From Hyphomicrobiales bacterium (GTDB lineage: Bacteria > Pseudomonadota > Alphaproteobacteria > Rhizobiales > Beijerinckiaceae), in contig JAQGJH010000147.1 of assembly GCA_028290705.1 (NCBI GenBank), forward strand, positions 1 through 52,013: 52,013 bases of DNA, in the 5' to 3' direction. A program made the position numbers and the translations under genes. The notes beneath the pieces were generated by a model. The model searched no databases, was not told where the DNA came from, and saw nothing but the letters and a program-made list of their open reading frames with translations. Of the stretch, positions 19,313-27,283 are shown in pieces (position 1 is the first letter of the stretch; every line of letters begins with the position of its first letter).

Positions 19313-19460
19313 CTGGCGGAACGGCTCTCCCGGCTCTGGAAATCGGCTCGAGGATGCCGCAGTGTGGAACGGGTTTCGCATGTCGTTGCGCGGCGCCCCC
19401 GGGGGCTGCCCCCTGCGTTTCGCCTCGTACAGGCGAGTTCCCAGACACGAGGATCGTGCC

Positions 19461-20531
19461 ATGAAGGGTCTTTTGAAGTATGCGCTCGCGGCTTTCGCGG
19501 CGGTTGGGTTTTCGGCGGCCGCGTCGGCGCAAGACAAATTGAAGGTCGGGTTCGTTTACGTCGGGCCGGTGGGCGATTTCGGCTATTCGTACCAGCATGA
19601 CCAGGGCCGCATCGCGATGCAGAAGGCGCTGGGTGACAAGGTCGAAACCACCTACCTCGAAAACGTCGCCGAGAACGACAGCGAGCGCGCCATCGAGCAG
19701 CTCGCGCGGTCCGGCCACCAGCTGATCTTCACCACGTCCTTCGGGTTCATGGAGCCGACGCTGCGCGTCGCCCGCAAGTTTCCGAAGGTCCGGTTCGAAC
19801 ATGCGACCGGCTTCAAGCGCGCCGCCAACGTGGCGACCTATTCGGCGCGCTTCTACGAAGGCCGCTACATCCTCGGCCAGATCGCCGGCAAAATGACCAA
19901 GAGCAACACGCTCGGCTATGTCGCGGCCTTCCCGATCCCGGAAGTGGTGTCGGGCATCAACTCGTTCTATCTCGGCGCGAAGTCGGTCAATCCGGACGTC
20001 AAGGTGAAGATCGTCTGGGCCAACACCTGGTTCGATCCGGGCAAGGAGGCGGACGCCGCCAAGGCGCTGATCGCCCAGGGCGCGGACATCATCAGCCAGC
20101 ACACCGACTCGGCCGCTCCCCTGCAGGAGGCCGAAAAGGGCGGCAAGTTCGCGTTCGGCCAAGCGTCGGACATGATCCGCTTCGCCCCCAAGGCGCAACT
20201 CACCTCCATCATCGACGACTGGAGCGGCTATTACATCGAGCGCGTGAAGGCGGCTCTGGCGGGAAGCTGGAAGTCCGACGACACGTGGGGCGGGCTGAAG
20301 TCCGGAATGGTCGTGATGGCGCCGTTCACCAACATGCCGGCTGACGTCAAGGACCTCGCGGAAAAGACCACGGCGTCCATCTCGGCCGGCACGCTCTTCC
20401 CCTTCGCCTGCCCGATCGTCGACCAGAGCGGCAAGACCGTCGAGTGCAAGGGCGGCAAGACCCTGTCGGACGAACAGATCCTCAGCATGAACTGGTACGT
20501 GCAGGGCATCGACGACAAGATCCCGCAGTAA
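19461..20531 (+). CDS. BMP family ABC transporter substrate-binding protein
   Basis: The 356-residue protein starts with a cleavable signal peptide (hydrophobic core about 7-20, A-S-A-Q-D cleavage region) and has the basic-membrane-protein fold: V-G-F-V-Y-V-G-P-V-G-D-F-G-Y near the mature N-terminus and later D-D-W-S-G-Y-Y. Relatives bind purine nucleosides or similar compounds in the periplasm. The ATG at 19461 was preferred over upstream in-frame starts because the signal peptide begins there and GAGG lies 8-11 bases upstream. No ATPase or permease gene follows, so it is an orphan receptor in this window. A hairpin terminator closes the gene. Confidence 0.88.
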   Translation: MKGLLKYALAAFAAVGFSAAASAQDKLKVGFVYVGPVGDFGYSYQHDQGRIAMQKALGDKVETTYLENVAENDSERAIEQLARSGHQLIFTTSFGFMEPTLRVARKFPKVRFEHATGFKRAANVATYSARFYEGRYILGQIAGKMTKSNTLGYVAAFPIPEVVSGINSFYLGAKSVNPDVKVKIVWANTWFDPGKEADAAKALIAQGADIISQHTDSAAPLQEAEKGGKFAFGQASDMIRFAPKAQLTSIIDDWSGYYIERVKAALAGSWKSDDTWGGLKSGMVVMAPFTNMPADVKDLAEKTTASISAGTLFPFACPIVDQSGKTVECKGGKTLSDEQILSMNWYVQGIDDKIPQ

Positions 20532-20553
20532 GCTTCGTCAAGCTTGGCGAAGA

Positions 20554-20580
20554 CGGCCCCGCGATCACCTCGCGGGGCCG
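20554..20580 (+). terminator. Hairpin terminator after BMP-family gene
   Basis: A perfect ten-base-pair stem (arms 20554-20563 and 20571-20580) encloses a seven-base loop and begins 23 bases after the stop codon. The stem is G+C-rich and is followed by a brief CTTTC tail, so termination is likely though the U tract is short. Confidence 0.65.
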
Positions 20581-20636
20581 CTTTCACGATCGGCCCTCAG
20601 CGGCGTCGCCGTGCCGGCGGGTCTCTTCCATTTGGG

Positions 20637-20666
20637 TTGTCAACGCGCCCCCGGAGCGGGTAGCTT
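20637..20666 (+). promoter_or_regulatory. Possible promoter of the dioxygenase gene
   Basis: TTGTCA at 20637-20642 matches the -35 consensus at five of six positions, and TAGCTT at 20661-20666 is a weak -10 after an 18-base spacer. It lies downstream of the BMP-gene terminator and about 40 bases before the dioxygenase start, so an independent promoter is expected in this stretch. The match is only moderate. Confidence 0.28.
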
Positions 20667-20703
20667 CTGGGGAGACAACAAGAATCCGAAATGGGAGGAC
20701 TAC

Positions 20704-21528
20704 ATGACTATTTCTGTGAAGCCGCTCGACGCCGCCTGCGGGGCCGAAGTGTCGGGACTGGACGTCCGCAACATTTCCGCGGAAGATTCCAAGGCTTTGC
20801 TCGACGCCTTCCTGAAGTATCACGTGCTGGTCGTGCATGGCCCGACGATCACCGACGACGAACTCGTCGAATTCGGCAAGTGCTTCGGCCCCATCGAGAA
20901 AGCGCGTGTGAAGTCGCCGCTCTCCGACCGCGACGACATCATGGTGATCTCCAACATCCGGCAGAACGGTGAGCTGGTGGGATCTTTGCCGGACGGAGAA
21001 ATGTCCTATCATTTCGACCGCATTCATCAGGCGCAGCCCTGCCTGGGCGCGGCGCTGCACGGCCTGGAGATTCCGCAGGAAGGCGGCGACACGCTGTTCG
21101 CCAACATGGTGCGAGCCTATGAGACGCTCCCGGAGAAGACCAAGCAGAAGCTCGAGGGTCTGAAAGCGCTCAACACGTTCACCTATGGGGCGACGAGCAA
21201 GGACGGAAAGCAGGCCGAAGCGGGTCCGCACGCCATCCATCCGGTGGTGCGCCGCATTCCCGAGACCGGGAAAAAATCACTCTATGTCTGCCGGCTGATG
21301 ACGGATCGCATCATCGACATGCCGGCGGACGAGAGCCGCGCGTTGATCGACGAGCTCTGCGACCACGTGGAGGCGACCGAACTGACCTACGCGCACAAAT
21401 GGAAAGTGGGCGACATCGTCGTCTGGGACAATCGCTGCACGAGCCATGCACGCACGGATTTCAGCGACAAGGAACGCCGCCTGATGAAGCGCGTCACCAT
21501 CGGGGACACGATGCCGCCCGTGCAGTGA
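20704..21528 (+). CDS. TauD/TfdA-family 2-oxoglutarate dioxygenase
   Basis: The 274-residue protein has the TauD/TfdA fold signature. It opens with the V-K-P-L-D-A-A-C-G-A-E-V-S-G-L strand, and an iron-binding H-x-D is seen as Y-H-F-D-R-I-H near residue 100. The distal part holds W-D-N-R-C-T-S-H-A-R-T-D-F, with the distal His ligand and the 2-oxoglutarate-binding Arg. Such enzymes hydroxylate small acids, sulfonates, herbicides or amino acids using Fe(II), O2 and 2-oxoglutarate; the substrate here cannot be told. The ATG at 20704 was chosen because GGGAGG lies eight bases upstream and the conserved N-terminal strand starts at once. Confidence 0.85.
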   Translation: MTISVKPLDAACGAEVSGLDVRNISAEDSKALLDAFLKYHVLVVHGPTITDDELVEFGKCFGPIEKARVKSPLSDRDDIMVISNIRQNGELVGSLPDGEMSYHFDRIHQAQPCLGAALHGLEIPQEGGDTLFANMVRAYETLPEKTKQKLEGLKALNTFTYGATSKDGKQAEAGPHAIHPVVRRIPETGKKSLYVCRLMTDRIIDMPADESRALIDELCDHVEATELTYAHKWKVGDIVVWDNRCTSHARTDFSDKERRLMKRVTIGDTMPPVQ

Positions 21529-21542
21529 GCGCCAGTTTGCAA

Positions 21543-21574
21543 GCGCGCGGCGGACCTGGTGGTCTTCCGCGCGC
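21543..21574 (+). terminator. Hairpin after the dioxygenase gene
   Basis: Arms 21543-21556 and 21561-21574 form a 14-pair stem with one mismatch and one wobble around a TGGT loop, 14 bases after the stop codon. There is no U tract, so it could be a rho-assisted terminator or a 3' stabiliser. Confidence 0.4.
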
Positions 21575-21637
21575 CCTGCCGCTCCTCCCCAAACACATTT
21601 TCGTGTCGCGTCCATCCCCGTTAGAAGAGTCTGGCCA

Positions 21638-21666
21638 CCTACACAGGATTTTAGAACTCGTATAAT
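21638..21666 (+). promoter_or_regulatory. Candidate promoter of the ior-fcc-sox operon
   Basis: A perfect TATAAT at 21661-21666 stands in a locally A+T-rich stretch of an otherwise G+C-rich gap, with CCTACA (three of six matches to TTGACA) 17 bases upstream at 21638-21643. Transcription would start near 21673 and leave a leader of about 80 bases before the iorA-like gene at 21756. The rest of the 227-base gap (21529-21755) shows only the hairpin at 21543 and no operator dyad that I can see. Confidence 0.45.
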
Positions 21667-21755
21667 CTCCGTCCGCGCCCGGGCATATGGCTTGGGGCAA
21701 CGGCATGGCGGCAATGCGCAAAGCATGTCCGCCTGACGCGAACGGGAGGGTTGGA

Positions 21756-22217
21756 ATGGCGCGCCTCAATATCAATGGAAAGATTCATGACGTCGAGGTT
21801 GAACCCGACACTCCGCTGCTTTGGGTGCTCCGCGAGCAGGTCGGGCTGACCGGCACGAAATACGGCTGTGGCGTCGCGGCCTGCGGCGCCTGCTCGGTTC
21901 ATGTCGACGGCGTCGTGACCCGCACCTGCACGATGCCGGTGAGCTCTTTCACGGCGGAACAGAAGATCGTCACGATCGAGGGTCTGTCCCCCGACGTTTC
22001 CCATCCGATCCAGAAAGCCTGGCTCGACCTCGACGTGCCGCAGTGCGGCTATTGCCAGTCCGGCCAGATCATGGCCGCTGCAGCGCTGCTCGCCGCCAAT
22101 CCGAATCCGAGCGACGCCGACATCAACGCAGAGATGTCGAACATCTGTCGTTGCGGCACCTACAATCGGATTCGCGCGGCCATCAAGCAGGCCGCCGACA
22201 CGACGAAGCGCGGCTGA
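21756..22217 (+). CDS. (2Fe-2S) subunit of molybdenum hydroxylase, IorA type
   Basis: The 153-residue small subunit carries both [2Fe-2S] clusters of the xanthine-oxidase family. Plant-type ferredoxin cysteines are at 38, 43, 46 and 58 ([11 protein letters not shown]), and the four-helix domain cysteines at 97, 100, 131 and 133 (Q-C-G-Y-C, C-R-C-G-T-Y). It passes electrons from the molybdenum cofactor in the adjacent large subunit. No FAD subunit gene is present, so electrons should leave through a cytochrome rather than NAD, as in isoquinoline 1-oxidoreductase and related aldehyde dehydrogenases. The ATG at 21756 was chosen for the GGGAGG just upstream. Confidence 0.92.
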   Translation: MARLNINGKIHDVEVEPDTPLLWVLREQVGLTGTKYGCGVAACGACSVHVDGVVTRTCTMPVSSFTAEQKIVTIEGLSPDVSHPIQKAWLDLDVPQCGYCQSGQIMAAAALLAANPNPSDADINAEMSNICRCGTYNRIRAAIKQAADTTKRG

Positions 22218-22234
22218 ATTTCCGGGAGGATCAC

Positions 22235-24409
22235 ATGACGATTGCGCAGAATCTTTCGCGCCGCACTTTCCTCGCCGGCTCCGCTGCCGCGACGGGCGGC
22301 CTTTCACTCGGTTTCCACGTTCCCTTCGCGCAGGCGCAGGATGCGGCGACGACTCCGGAAATCAACGCCTGGGTGGTGATCAAGCCCGACGAGACGGTCG
22401 TGGTGCGCGTCGCCCGCGTCGAAATGGGCCAGGGCACGCTCACGGGTCTCGCCCAGCTCGTGGCCGAGGAACTCGACGCCGATTGGTCGAAGGTCACGAC
22501 CGAATATCCGACGCCCGGCCAGAACGTCGCGCGCAAGCGCATCTGGGGCGATTTCCAGACGGCCGGCAGCCGCGGTATTCGCGGGTCCGAGGATTACATG
22601 CGCAAGGGCGCGGTCGCGGCGCGGATGATGCTCGTCCAGGCCGCCGCCAATGAGTGGAAGGTGCCGGTCGGCGAGATCACGACCGCCAAGGGAGTCATCA
22701 CGCACAAGGGTTCGAACCGCACCACGACCTACGGCAAGGTCGCGGTCGCAGCCTCGAAGCTCGAAGCGCCGAAGGACGTGAAGCTTCGCGACCCGAAGGA
22801 CTGGACGATCGCCGGAAAGTCGGTGAAGCGTCTCGACACGGCCGAGAAGCTGAACGGCAAGCAGATCTACTCGATCGATCTGAAACTGCCGGGCATGCTC
22901 AACGCCGCGATCAAGGAAACGCCCTATCCGGGCGGCAAGGTGAAGAGCTTCGACGCCGCCAAGATCGAGAAGATGCCTGGCGTCAAGAAGGTGATGCAGC
23001 TCGAGGACACTGCCGTCGTGGTCGTCGCCGACACGTGGTGGCGCGCCAAGAACGCTCTGGATGCCTTGGAGATCGTGTGGGACGAGGGTCCGAACGCGAG
23101 CGTCTCGAGCGCGTCGATCGCCGCCATGCTGAAGGAAGGGCTCGACGCCAAGGAAGCCTTCGTGGGCAACAAGGCTGGCGACGTCGATGCGGCGCTGGCG
23201 GGCGCGGCCAAGAAGATCGAGGCCGTCTACAGCTATCCCTACCAGCACCACATGACCATGGAGCCGATGAACGCCACGGCTCAGTGGACACCCGAAAAGT
23301 GCATGGTCTGGACGGCGACGCAGAACGCCGAGGCCGCCCTCGCGACCGCGGTGGAAGCCGCGGGCCTGCCGCTCGACAAGTGTGACGTCACGCGTCTCAA
23401 CCTCGGCGGCGGTTTCGGCCGCCGCTCGTCGAGCCACGACTTCGTCAAGCAGGCCGTGCTGATCGCCAAGGAAATGCCCGGCACTCCGGTCAAGCTGATC
23501 TGGTCGCGCGAGCAGGACGTGCTGCACGGCACGTTCCATCCGACGACGCAGTGCAAGCTCGTCGGCGGTCTCGACGAGAAGGGCAACGTGACGGCGCTGC
23601 GCATGCGCATCTCGGGCCAGTCGATCCTGGCGGCGCTGCGCCCGCAGGCGCTGGTCAATGGTCGTGACCCGGCGCAATTCCAGGGCCTCAACGCCGAGGG
23701 TCCGGAAGGTCAGTTCGGGTATGAAATCCCGAACGTGCTGTTCGATCATGCGATGCGCAATCCGCCCTTCCGTCCGGGCTTCTGGCGCGGCGTGAACAAC
23801 AACCAGAACGCGATCTATCTGGAATGTTTCGTCGACGAGATGGCGCATGCGGCAGGTCAGGACCCGCTGGAATTCCGCCGGAAGATGATGGCGAAGTTCC
23901 CGAAACATCTCGCGGTTTTGAACACGGTCGCTGAGAAGGCGGGTTGGGGCAAGCCGGCGGCGCCGGGCGTCTATCGCGGCCTGGCCCAGCACATGGGCTA
24001 CGGCAGCTATGTGGCGGCCTGCGCGGAAGTGTCGGTCAGCGATGCGGGCGAGTTGAAGATCCACAGGATCGTAGCCTCGACCGATTGCGGACACGTCGTC
24101 AATCCGCAGCAGGTCGCGGCGCAGATTGAGGGCTCGTTCGCCTATGGACTGTCGGCGCTGCTGTTCGGCGAGATGACGGCCAAGAACGGCCGCATGGAGC
24201 AGGAGAACTTCGACACCTACGAAGTGGTGCGCATGGAGCACATGCCGGCCGTCGAATCCTACCCGATTCCGTCGGGCGGCTTCTGGGGCGGCGTCGGCGA
24301 GCCGACGATCTTCGTCGCCGCGCCGGCCGTGCTCAACGCCATCTTCGCGGCGACGGGCAAGCGCATCCGCGCCGTGCCGTTGAAGAACTCGGACCTGCGC
24401 AAGGCCTGA
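22235..24409 (+). CDS. Molybdopterin-binding subunit of xanthine dehydrogenase family, IorB type, Tat-exported
   Basis: The 724-residue large subunit starts with a twin-arginine signal (S-R-R-T-F-L at residues 8-13, then a hydrophobic stretch ending A-Q-A-Q), so the folded enzyme is exported with its partner subunit. Catalytic features include R-V-E-M-G-Q-G, G-G-G-F-G-R-R, and the C-terminal G-V-G-E-P that supplies the base glutamate of the family. The length and the lack of an FAD subunit match isoquinoline 1-oxidoreductase beta subunits and similar periplasmic aldehyde or N-heterocycle hydroxylases. It follows the small subunit by 17 bases with GGGAGGA before the start. The substrate is not known. 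The gene directly precedes a cytochrome c and sulfur-oxidation genes. Confidence 0.9.
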   Translation: MTIAQNLSRRTFLAGSAAATGGLSLGFHVPFAQAQDAATTPEINAWVVIKPDETVVVRVARVEMGQGTLTGLAQLVAEELDADWSKVTTEYPTPGQNVARKRIWGDFQTAGSRGIRGSEDYMRKGAVAARMMLVQAAANEWKVPVGEITTAKGVITHKGSNRTTTYGKVAVAASKLEAPKDVKLRDPKDWTIAGKSVKRLDTAEKLNGKQIYSIDLKLPGMLNAAIKETPYPGGKVKSFDAAKIEKMPGVKKVMQLEDTAVVVVADTWWRAKNALDALEIVWDEGPNASVSSASIAAMLKEGLDAKEAFVGNKAGDVDAALAGAAKKIEAVYSYPYQHHMTMEPMNATAQWTPEKCMVWTATQNAEAALATAVEAAGLPLDKCDVTRLNLGGGFGRRSSSHDFVKQAVLIAKEMPGTPVKLIWSREQDVLHGTFHPTTQCKLVGGLDEKGNVTALRMRISGQSILAALRPQALVNGRDPAQFQGLNAEGPEGQFGYEIPNVLFDHAMRNPPFRPGFWRGVNNNQNAIYLECFVDEMAHAAGQDPLEFRRKMMAKFPKHLAVLNTVAEKAGWGKPAAPGVYRGLAQHMGYGSYVAACAEVSVSDAGELKIHRIVASTDCGHVVNPQQVAAQIEGSFAYGLSALLFGEMTAKNGRMEQENFDTYEVVRMEHMPAVESYPIPSGGFWGGVGEPTIFVAAPAVLNAIFAATGKRIRAVPLKNSDLRKA

Positions 24410-24411
24410 CC

Positions 24412-24759
24412 GTGACAATGGCCGGGCGTGCATCGACGGTTTTGGGAGCGAGCGTTCTGGCGCTCGTCTCCCTGGCCGGCGCGCTCGCACAAACGCCGGC
24501 GGCTCCGACATCCGGAGCCGCCGCATTCATCACCTCTCCCCCGGGCGCGACGGCCTGCCTCGGCTGCCATGGCCCCGAGGCCACGGCCCTGCCCTCCCTT
24601 GCGCGTCTGTCGGCCCGTGACATCGAGACCGCGCTGGCGGAATTCCGTGAAGACAAGCGCGAACCGACCCTGATGAACCGCATCGCCAAGGGTTTCACCG
24701 CCGAAGAGAGCAAGGCGATCGCGGAATGGCTCGCGGCTCATGCGGGGAAAGCGCCATGA
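24412..24759 (+). CDS. Small monohaem cytochrome c, sulfide dehydrogenase cytochrome-like
   Basis: This 115-residue protein has a signal peptide (hydrophobic core about 10-24, cleavage near A-L-A-Q), one haem-binding C-L-G-C-H at about 49-53 and a likely distal Met in P-T-L-M-N-R. It resembles one half of the dihaem FccA/SoxE subunit of flavocytochrome c. It sits between the molybdenum hydroxylase and the FccB-like flavoprotein and could accept electrons from either. The GTG at 24412 has AAGG seven bases upstream; the ATG at 24418 is an alternative start. The stop overlaps the next ATG. Confidence 0.82.
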   Translation: MTMAGRASTVLGASVLALVSLAGALAQTPAAPTSGAAAFITSPPGATACLGCHGPEATALPSLARLSARDIETALAEFREDKREPTLMNRIAKGFTAEESKAIAEWLAAHAGKAP

Positions 24760-26021
24760 TCTCAGCGCCGACACGCAGGCATGTGCTGGCCGGGGCGGCT
24801 GCGCTCGCGGTGACGCCGATGGTTCGCCCAGCCTCTGCGCAAGCGAGCGCGCGAGTGGTGGTCATCGGCGGCGGTTTTGCGGGCGCGACCTGCGCGCGCA
24901 AACTCCACCGCGCCGGCTTGAAGGTGACGCTGGTCGAGCCGTCCGCGTCGTATATTTCCTGTCCGTTCAGCAATGCCGTCCTGGGCGGCTTGCGCGAGCT
25001 GAAGGACCAGACGTTCACATACGAAGCTCTGGTGCGCGAGGGCATCGCGCTCGCGCCGATCGAGGCGAAGGCGATCGACGGCGACGCCCGGCGCGTCACG
25101 CTCGGAGACGGCGCGTCCCTGCCCTACGACCGCCTCATCCTCGCACCCGGCATCGACATCCGGTTCGATGGATTGCAGGGTTACGATCAGGCCGCCAGCG
25201 AGGTGCTTCCGCATGCCTGGAAGGCCGGTCCGCAAACCAGCTTGCTGCGGCGACAACTCGAGGCGATGGACGATGGCGGCACGGTCGTCATCTCGGCTCC
25301 GAACAATCCATTCCGCTGCCCGCCCGGCCCTTACGAGCGGGCAAGTTTGATCGCCCATTACCTGAAAACCCACAAGCCTCGCTCGAAGGTGCTGATTCTC
25401 GACGCCAAGGATGCGTTTTCCAAGCAGAGCCTGTTCACGGCCGCCTGGAAGGAGCTTTACGGCGAGATGATTGAGTGGGTGGGGCTTTCGGCCGGCGGCA
25501 AGGTCACGGAAGTCGACCCGGGGTCCAAAACGTTCATCACCGAATTCGGCAAGCACCGTGCCGACGTCGGCAACGTCATTCCGCCCCAGCGCGCGGGCGC
25601 CATCGCGGTGACTTCGGGCATCGCCGACCAGACCGGCTGGTGCCCCATCGATCCGGTGACTTTCGAGGCACGGCAGCACGCCGGCATCCACGTCATCGGC
25701 GATGCGGCCATCGCGGGTGGCATGCCGAAATCCGCCTTTTCGGCGAACGCGCAAGGCAAGGCCTGCGCGCAAGCCGTGACGCTGATGCTGCGCGGAGAAG
25801 CGCCGCCCTCGCCGAAATTGATCAACAGCTGCTATTCGCTTGTGGCGCCGGACTATGGGATTTCCGTTGCAGGCGTCTACCAGCCCGCCAAAGGCCTGCT
25901 GGCCGACGTGGCGGGAGCCGGCGGCGTCAGCGCCGCCAAGGCGCCGGCCTCCGTGCGGGCGGCCGAGGCCTCCTATGCCGAAGCCTGGTTCAAGACGATC
26001 ACGCATGATGTTTTCGGTTGA
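24756..26021 (+). CDS. fccB: Flavocytochrome c sulfide dehydrogenase flavoprotein (FccB/SoxF)
   Basis: The 421-residue protein has an N-terminal export signal with T-R-R-H-V-L at about 6-11 (Tat-like), then a [13 protein letters not shown] motif. The three cysteines expected of FccB are present: Cys69 in Y-I-S-C-P-F-S-N (covalent FAD attachment in Allochromatium FccB), and Cys188 ([10 protein letters not shown]) and Cys296 (G-W-C-P-I), which form the redox disulfide at the sulfide site. It should oxidise sulfide or polysulfide in the periplasm and pass electrons to the cytochrome c encoded just before it. ATGA overlaps join it to the cytochrome, and its end overlaps soxX by 17 bases. Confidence 0.9.
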   Translation: MISAPTRRHVLAGAAALAVTPMVRPASAQASARVVVIGGGFAGATCARKLHRAGLKVTLVEPSASYISCPFSNAVLGGLRELKDQTFTYEALVREGIALAPIEAKAIDGDARRVTLGDGASLPYDRLILAPGIDIRFDGLQGYDQAASEVLPHAWKAGPQTSLLRRQLEAMDDGGTVVISAPNNPFRCPPGPYERASLIAHYLKTHKPRSKVLILDAKDAFSKQSLFTAAWKELYGEMIEWVGLSAGGKVTEVDPGSKTFITEFGKHRADVGNVIPPQRAGAIAVTSGIADQTGWCPIDPVTFEARQHAGIHVIGDAAIAGGMPKSAFSANAQGKACAQAVTLMLRGEAPPSPKLINSCYSLVAPDYGISVAGVYQPAKGLLADVAGAGGVSAAKAPASVRAAEASYAEAWFKTITHDVFG

Positions 26022-26496
26022 TCGCCCTGCCCTCGCTCTGGCGTCGCTGCTGCTTTCGGCGGGCTGCGCTTTTGCGGAGGATCCCGCGCGCTACGTCATC
26101 GAGAACGGCGCCATTGCGTCCCCGCTGACAGGTCAACCAGGGGATCCCGCCCGAGGCCGCAAGATCGTAGCGGAACGCCAGAAGGGACTCTGCCTGCTCT
26201 GCCATCAGGGGCCGTTTCCCGAGGAGCGCTTCCAGGGCGATCTCGCGCCAACGCTGGCTGGGGCCGGATCGCGCCTGAGCGAAGGCGAGTTGAGGCTGCG
26301 GCTGGTGGATGGCACGAAAGTGAACCCGGAGACGATCATGCCGTCCTATTATCGCACCGATCATCTTCAGCGCGTGCCTCCGGCTTTTGCGGGGCGCACG
26401 CTTCTGACCGCGGCAGAAATCGAAGACGTGGTCGCCTTCCTGTCGACGCTTCGCGACGAAGCCAAGGCGGGCAACCCGTCCAAGGAGGCGAAATGA
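26005..26496 (+). CDS. soxX: Sulfur oxidation c-type cytochrome SoxX
   Basis: The 163-residue protein has a signal peptide (hydrophobic core about 9-23), a single haem site C-L-L-C-H at 63-67, and the distal ligand Met112 in T-I-M-P-S-Y-Y, the characteristic SoxX motif. It pairs with SoxA to attach sulfur substrates oxidatively to the SoxY cysteine. The start is one of two tandem ATGs at 26005 and 26008, inside the end of fccB. It overlaps soxY by four bases. Confidence 0.93.
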   Translation: MMFSVDRPALALASLLLSAGCAFAEDPARYVIENGAIASPLTGQPGDPARGRKIVAERQKGLCLLCHQGPFPEERFQGDLAPTLAGAGSRLSEGELRLRLVDGTKVNPETIMPSYYRTDHLQRVPPAFAGRTLLTAAEIEDVVAFLSTLRDEAKAGNPSKEAK

Positions 26497-26960
26497 ACGG
26501 TACACCAGGTCCGTCGTTGCTGACGCGCCGGCAGGCTCTCGCGACTGCGGCCGGCGGACTCGTGCTCGTGGTCGCGCGGCCGGCGCGCGCCACGCCCGAA
26601 GCGATGCAGGATGTCATCCGCACGTTCACGGGCGGCGCCAAGGTCACGGAAGGACGCGTCAAACTCGACGTGACGCTTCTGGTCGAGAACGGCAATTCGG
26701 TTCCCCTGAGCGTCAGCGTGGACAGCCCGATGACGGCGGCGGATCACGTCGTTCGCATCGGCGTGTTCAATGAGAAGAACCCTTTGCCGGACGTGGCGAT
26801 CTTCAATCTGACGCCGCGCTGCGGGCGGGCCACGGCGGCGACGCGCATCCGGCTCAACGATACGCAGATGATCACCGCCATCGCGCAGATGAAGGACGGC
26901 TCTTTCTGGTCCGACACCAGCGAGGTCATCGTCACCCTGCCTGCTTGCGTGGAGGGCTGA
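26493..26960 (+). CDS. soxY: Sulfur-carrier protein SoxY with unusual C-terminus
   Basis: The 155-residue protein begins with a Tat-like signal (T-R-R-Q-A-L at 11-16 plus a hydrophobic stretch) followed by the SoxY immunoglobulin-like domain (V-K-L-D-V-T-L-L-V-E-N-G and V-P-L-S-V-S-V-D-S-P-M are recognisable). SoxY carries sulfur intermediates on a cysteine of a flexible C-terminal arm, classically GGCGG. Here the arm ends L-P-A-C-V-E-G: the cysteine is kept at position 152, four from the end, but the flanking glycines are mostly lost. A second cysteine sits near residue 110. It is co-encoded with soxZ, two bases downstream. Confidence 0.92.
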   Translation: MNGTPGPSLLTRRQALATAAGGLVLVVARPARATPEAMQDVIRTFTGGAKVTEGRVKLDVTLLVENGNSVPLSVSVDSPMTAADHVVRIGVFNEKNPLPDVAIFNLTPRCGRATAATRIRLNDTQMITAIAQMKDGSFWSDTSEVIVTLPACVEG

Positions 26961-26962
26961 AC

Positions 26963-27283
26963 ATGGCGCGCGCATTGATCAACGTTCCGTCCAAGGCCAA
27001 GCGCGGTGACGTCGTCGAGATCAAGACGTTGATGTCGCATCCGATGGAAACCGGGTTCCGCACGGGCAGCGACGGGGCGCTGGTTCCGCGCAACATCATC
27101 AGCCGCTTCGCCTGCACCTATAATGGCGAAGTGGTTTTCAGCGCGGAACTGTTCCCGGCGATCTCGGCCAATCCGTTCATCTCCTTCACGACGGTCGCGA
27201 CGGAGAGCGGCACGCTCGTGTTCAGCTGGACGGATGACAAGGGGCAGACGCAGGTGCAGACCGCCGCCATCACCGTGGAATGA
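26963..27283 (+). CDS. soxZ: Sulfur-carrier complex subunit SoxZ
   Basis: The 106-residue protein has no signal peptide, as is usual because SoxZ is exported as a complex with Tat-carried SoxY. The family pattern is clear: A-K-R-G-D-V-V-E-I-K-T-L-M-S-H-P-M-E-T-G-F and the later F-S-A-E-L-F-P-A-I-S-A-N-P-F block. It starts two bases after the soxY stop and overlaps soxA by four bases (ATGA). Confidence 0.95.
   Translation: MARALINVPSKAKRGDVVEIKTLMSHPMETGFRTGSDGALVPRNIISRFACTYNGEVVFSAELFPAISANPFISFTTVATESGTLVFSWTDDKGQTQVQTAAITVE

Noticed and set aside
19394-19405. GCCCCCGGGGGC palindrome upstream of the BMP-family gene
   Set aside because: It is a simple G/C run with no loop or U tract. Such runs arise easily at this base composition, so no function is claimed.
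20582-20703. Riboswitch in the leader of the dioxygenase gene
   Set aside because: The segment is short and shows no conserved riboswitch core that I recognise.
22304-24526. 740-codon minus-strand open frame antisense to the IorB-like gene
   Set aside because: The plus strand has a full molybdopterin subunit with Tat signal and catalytic Glu. The antisense product lacks motifs.
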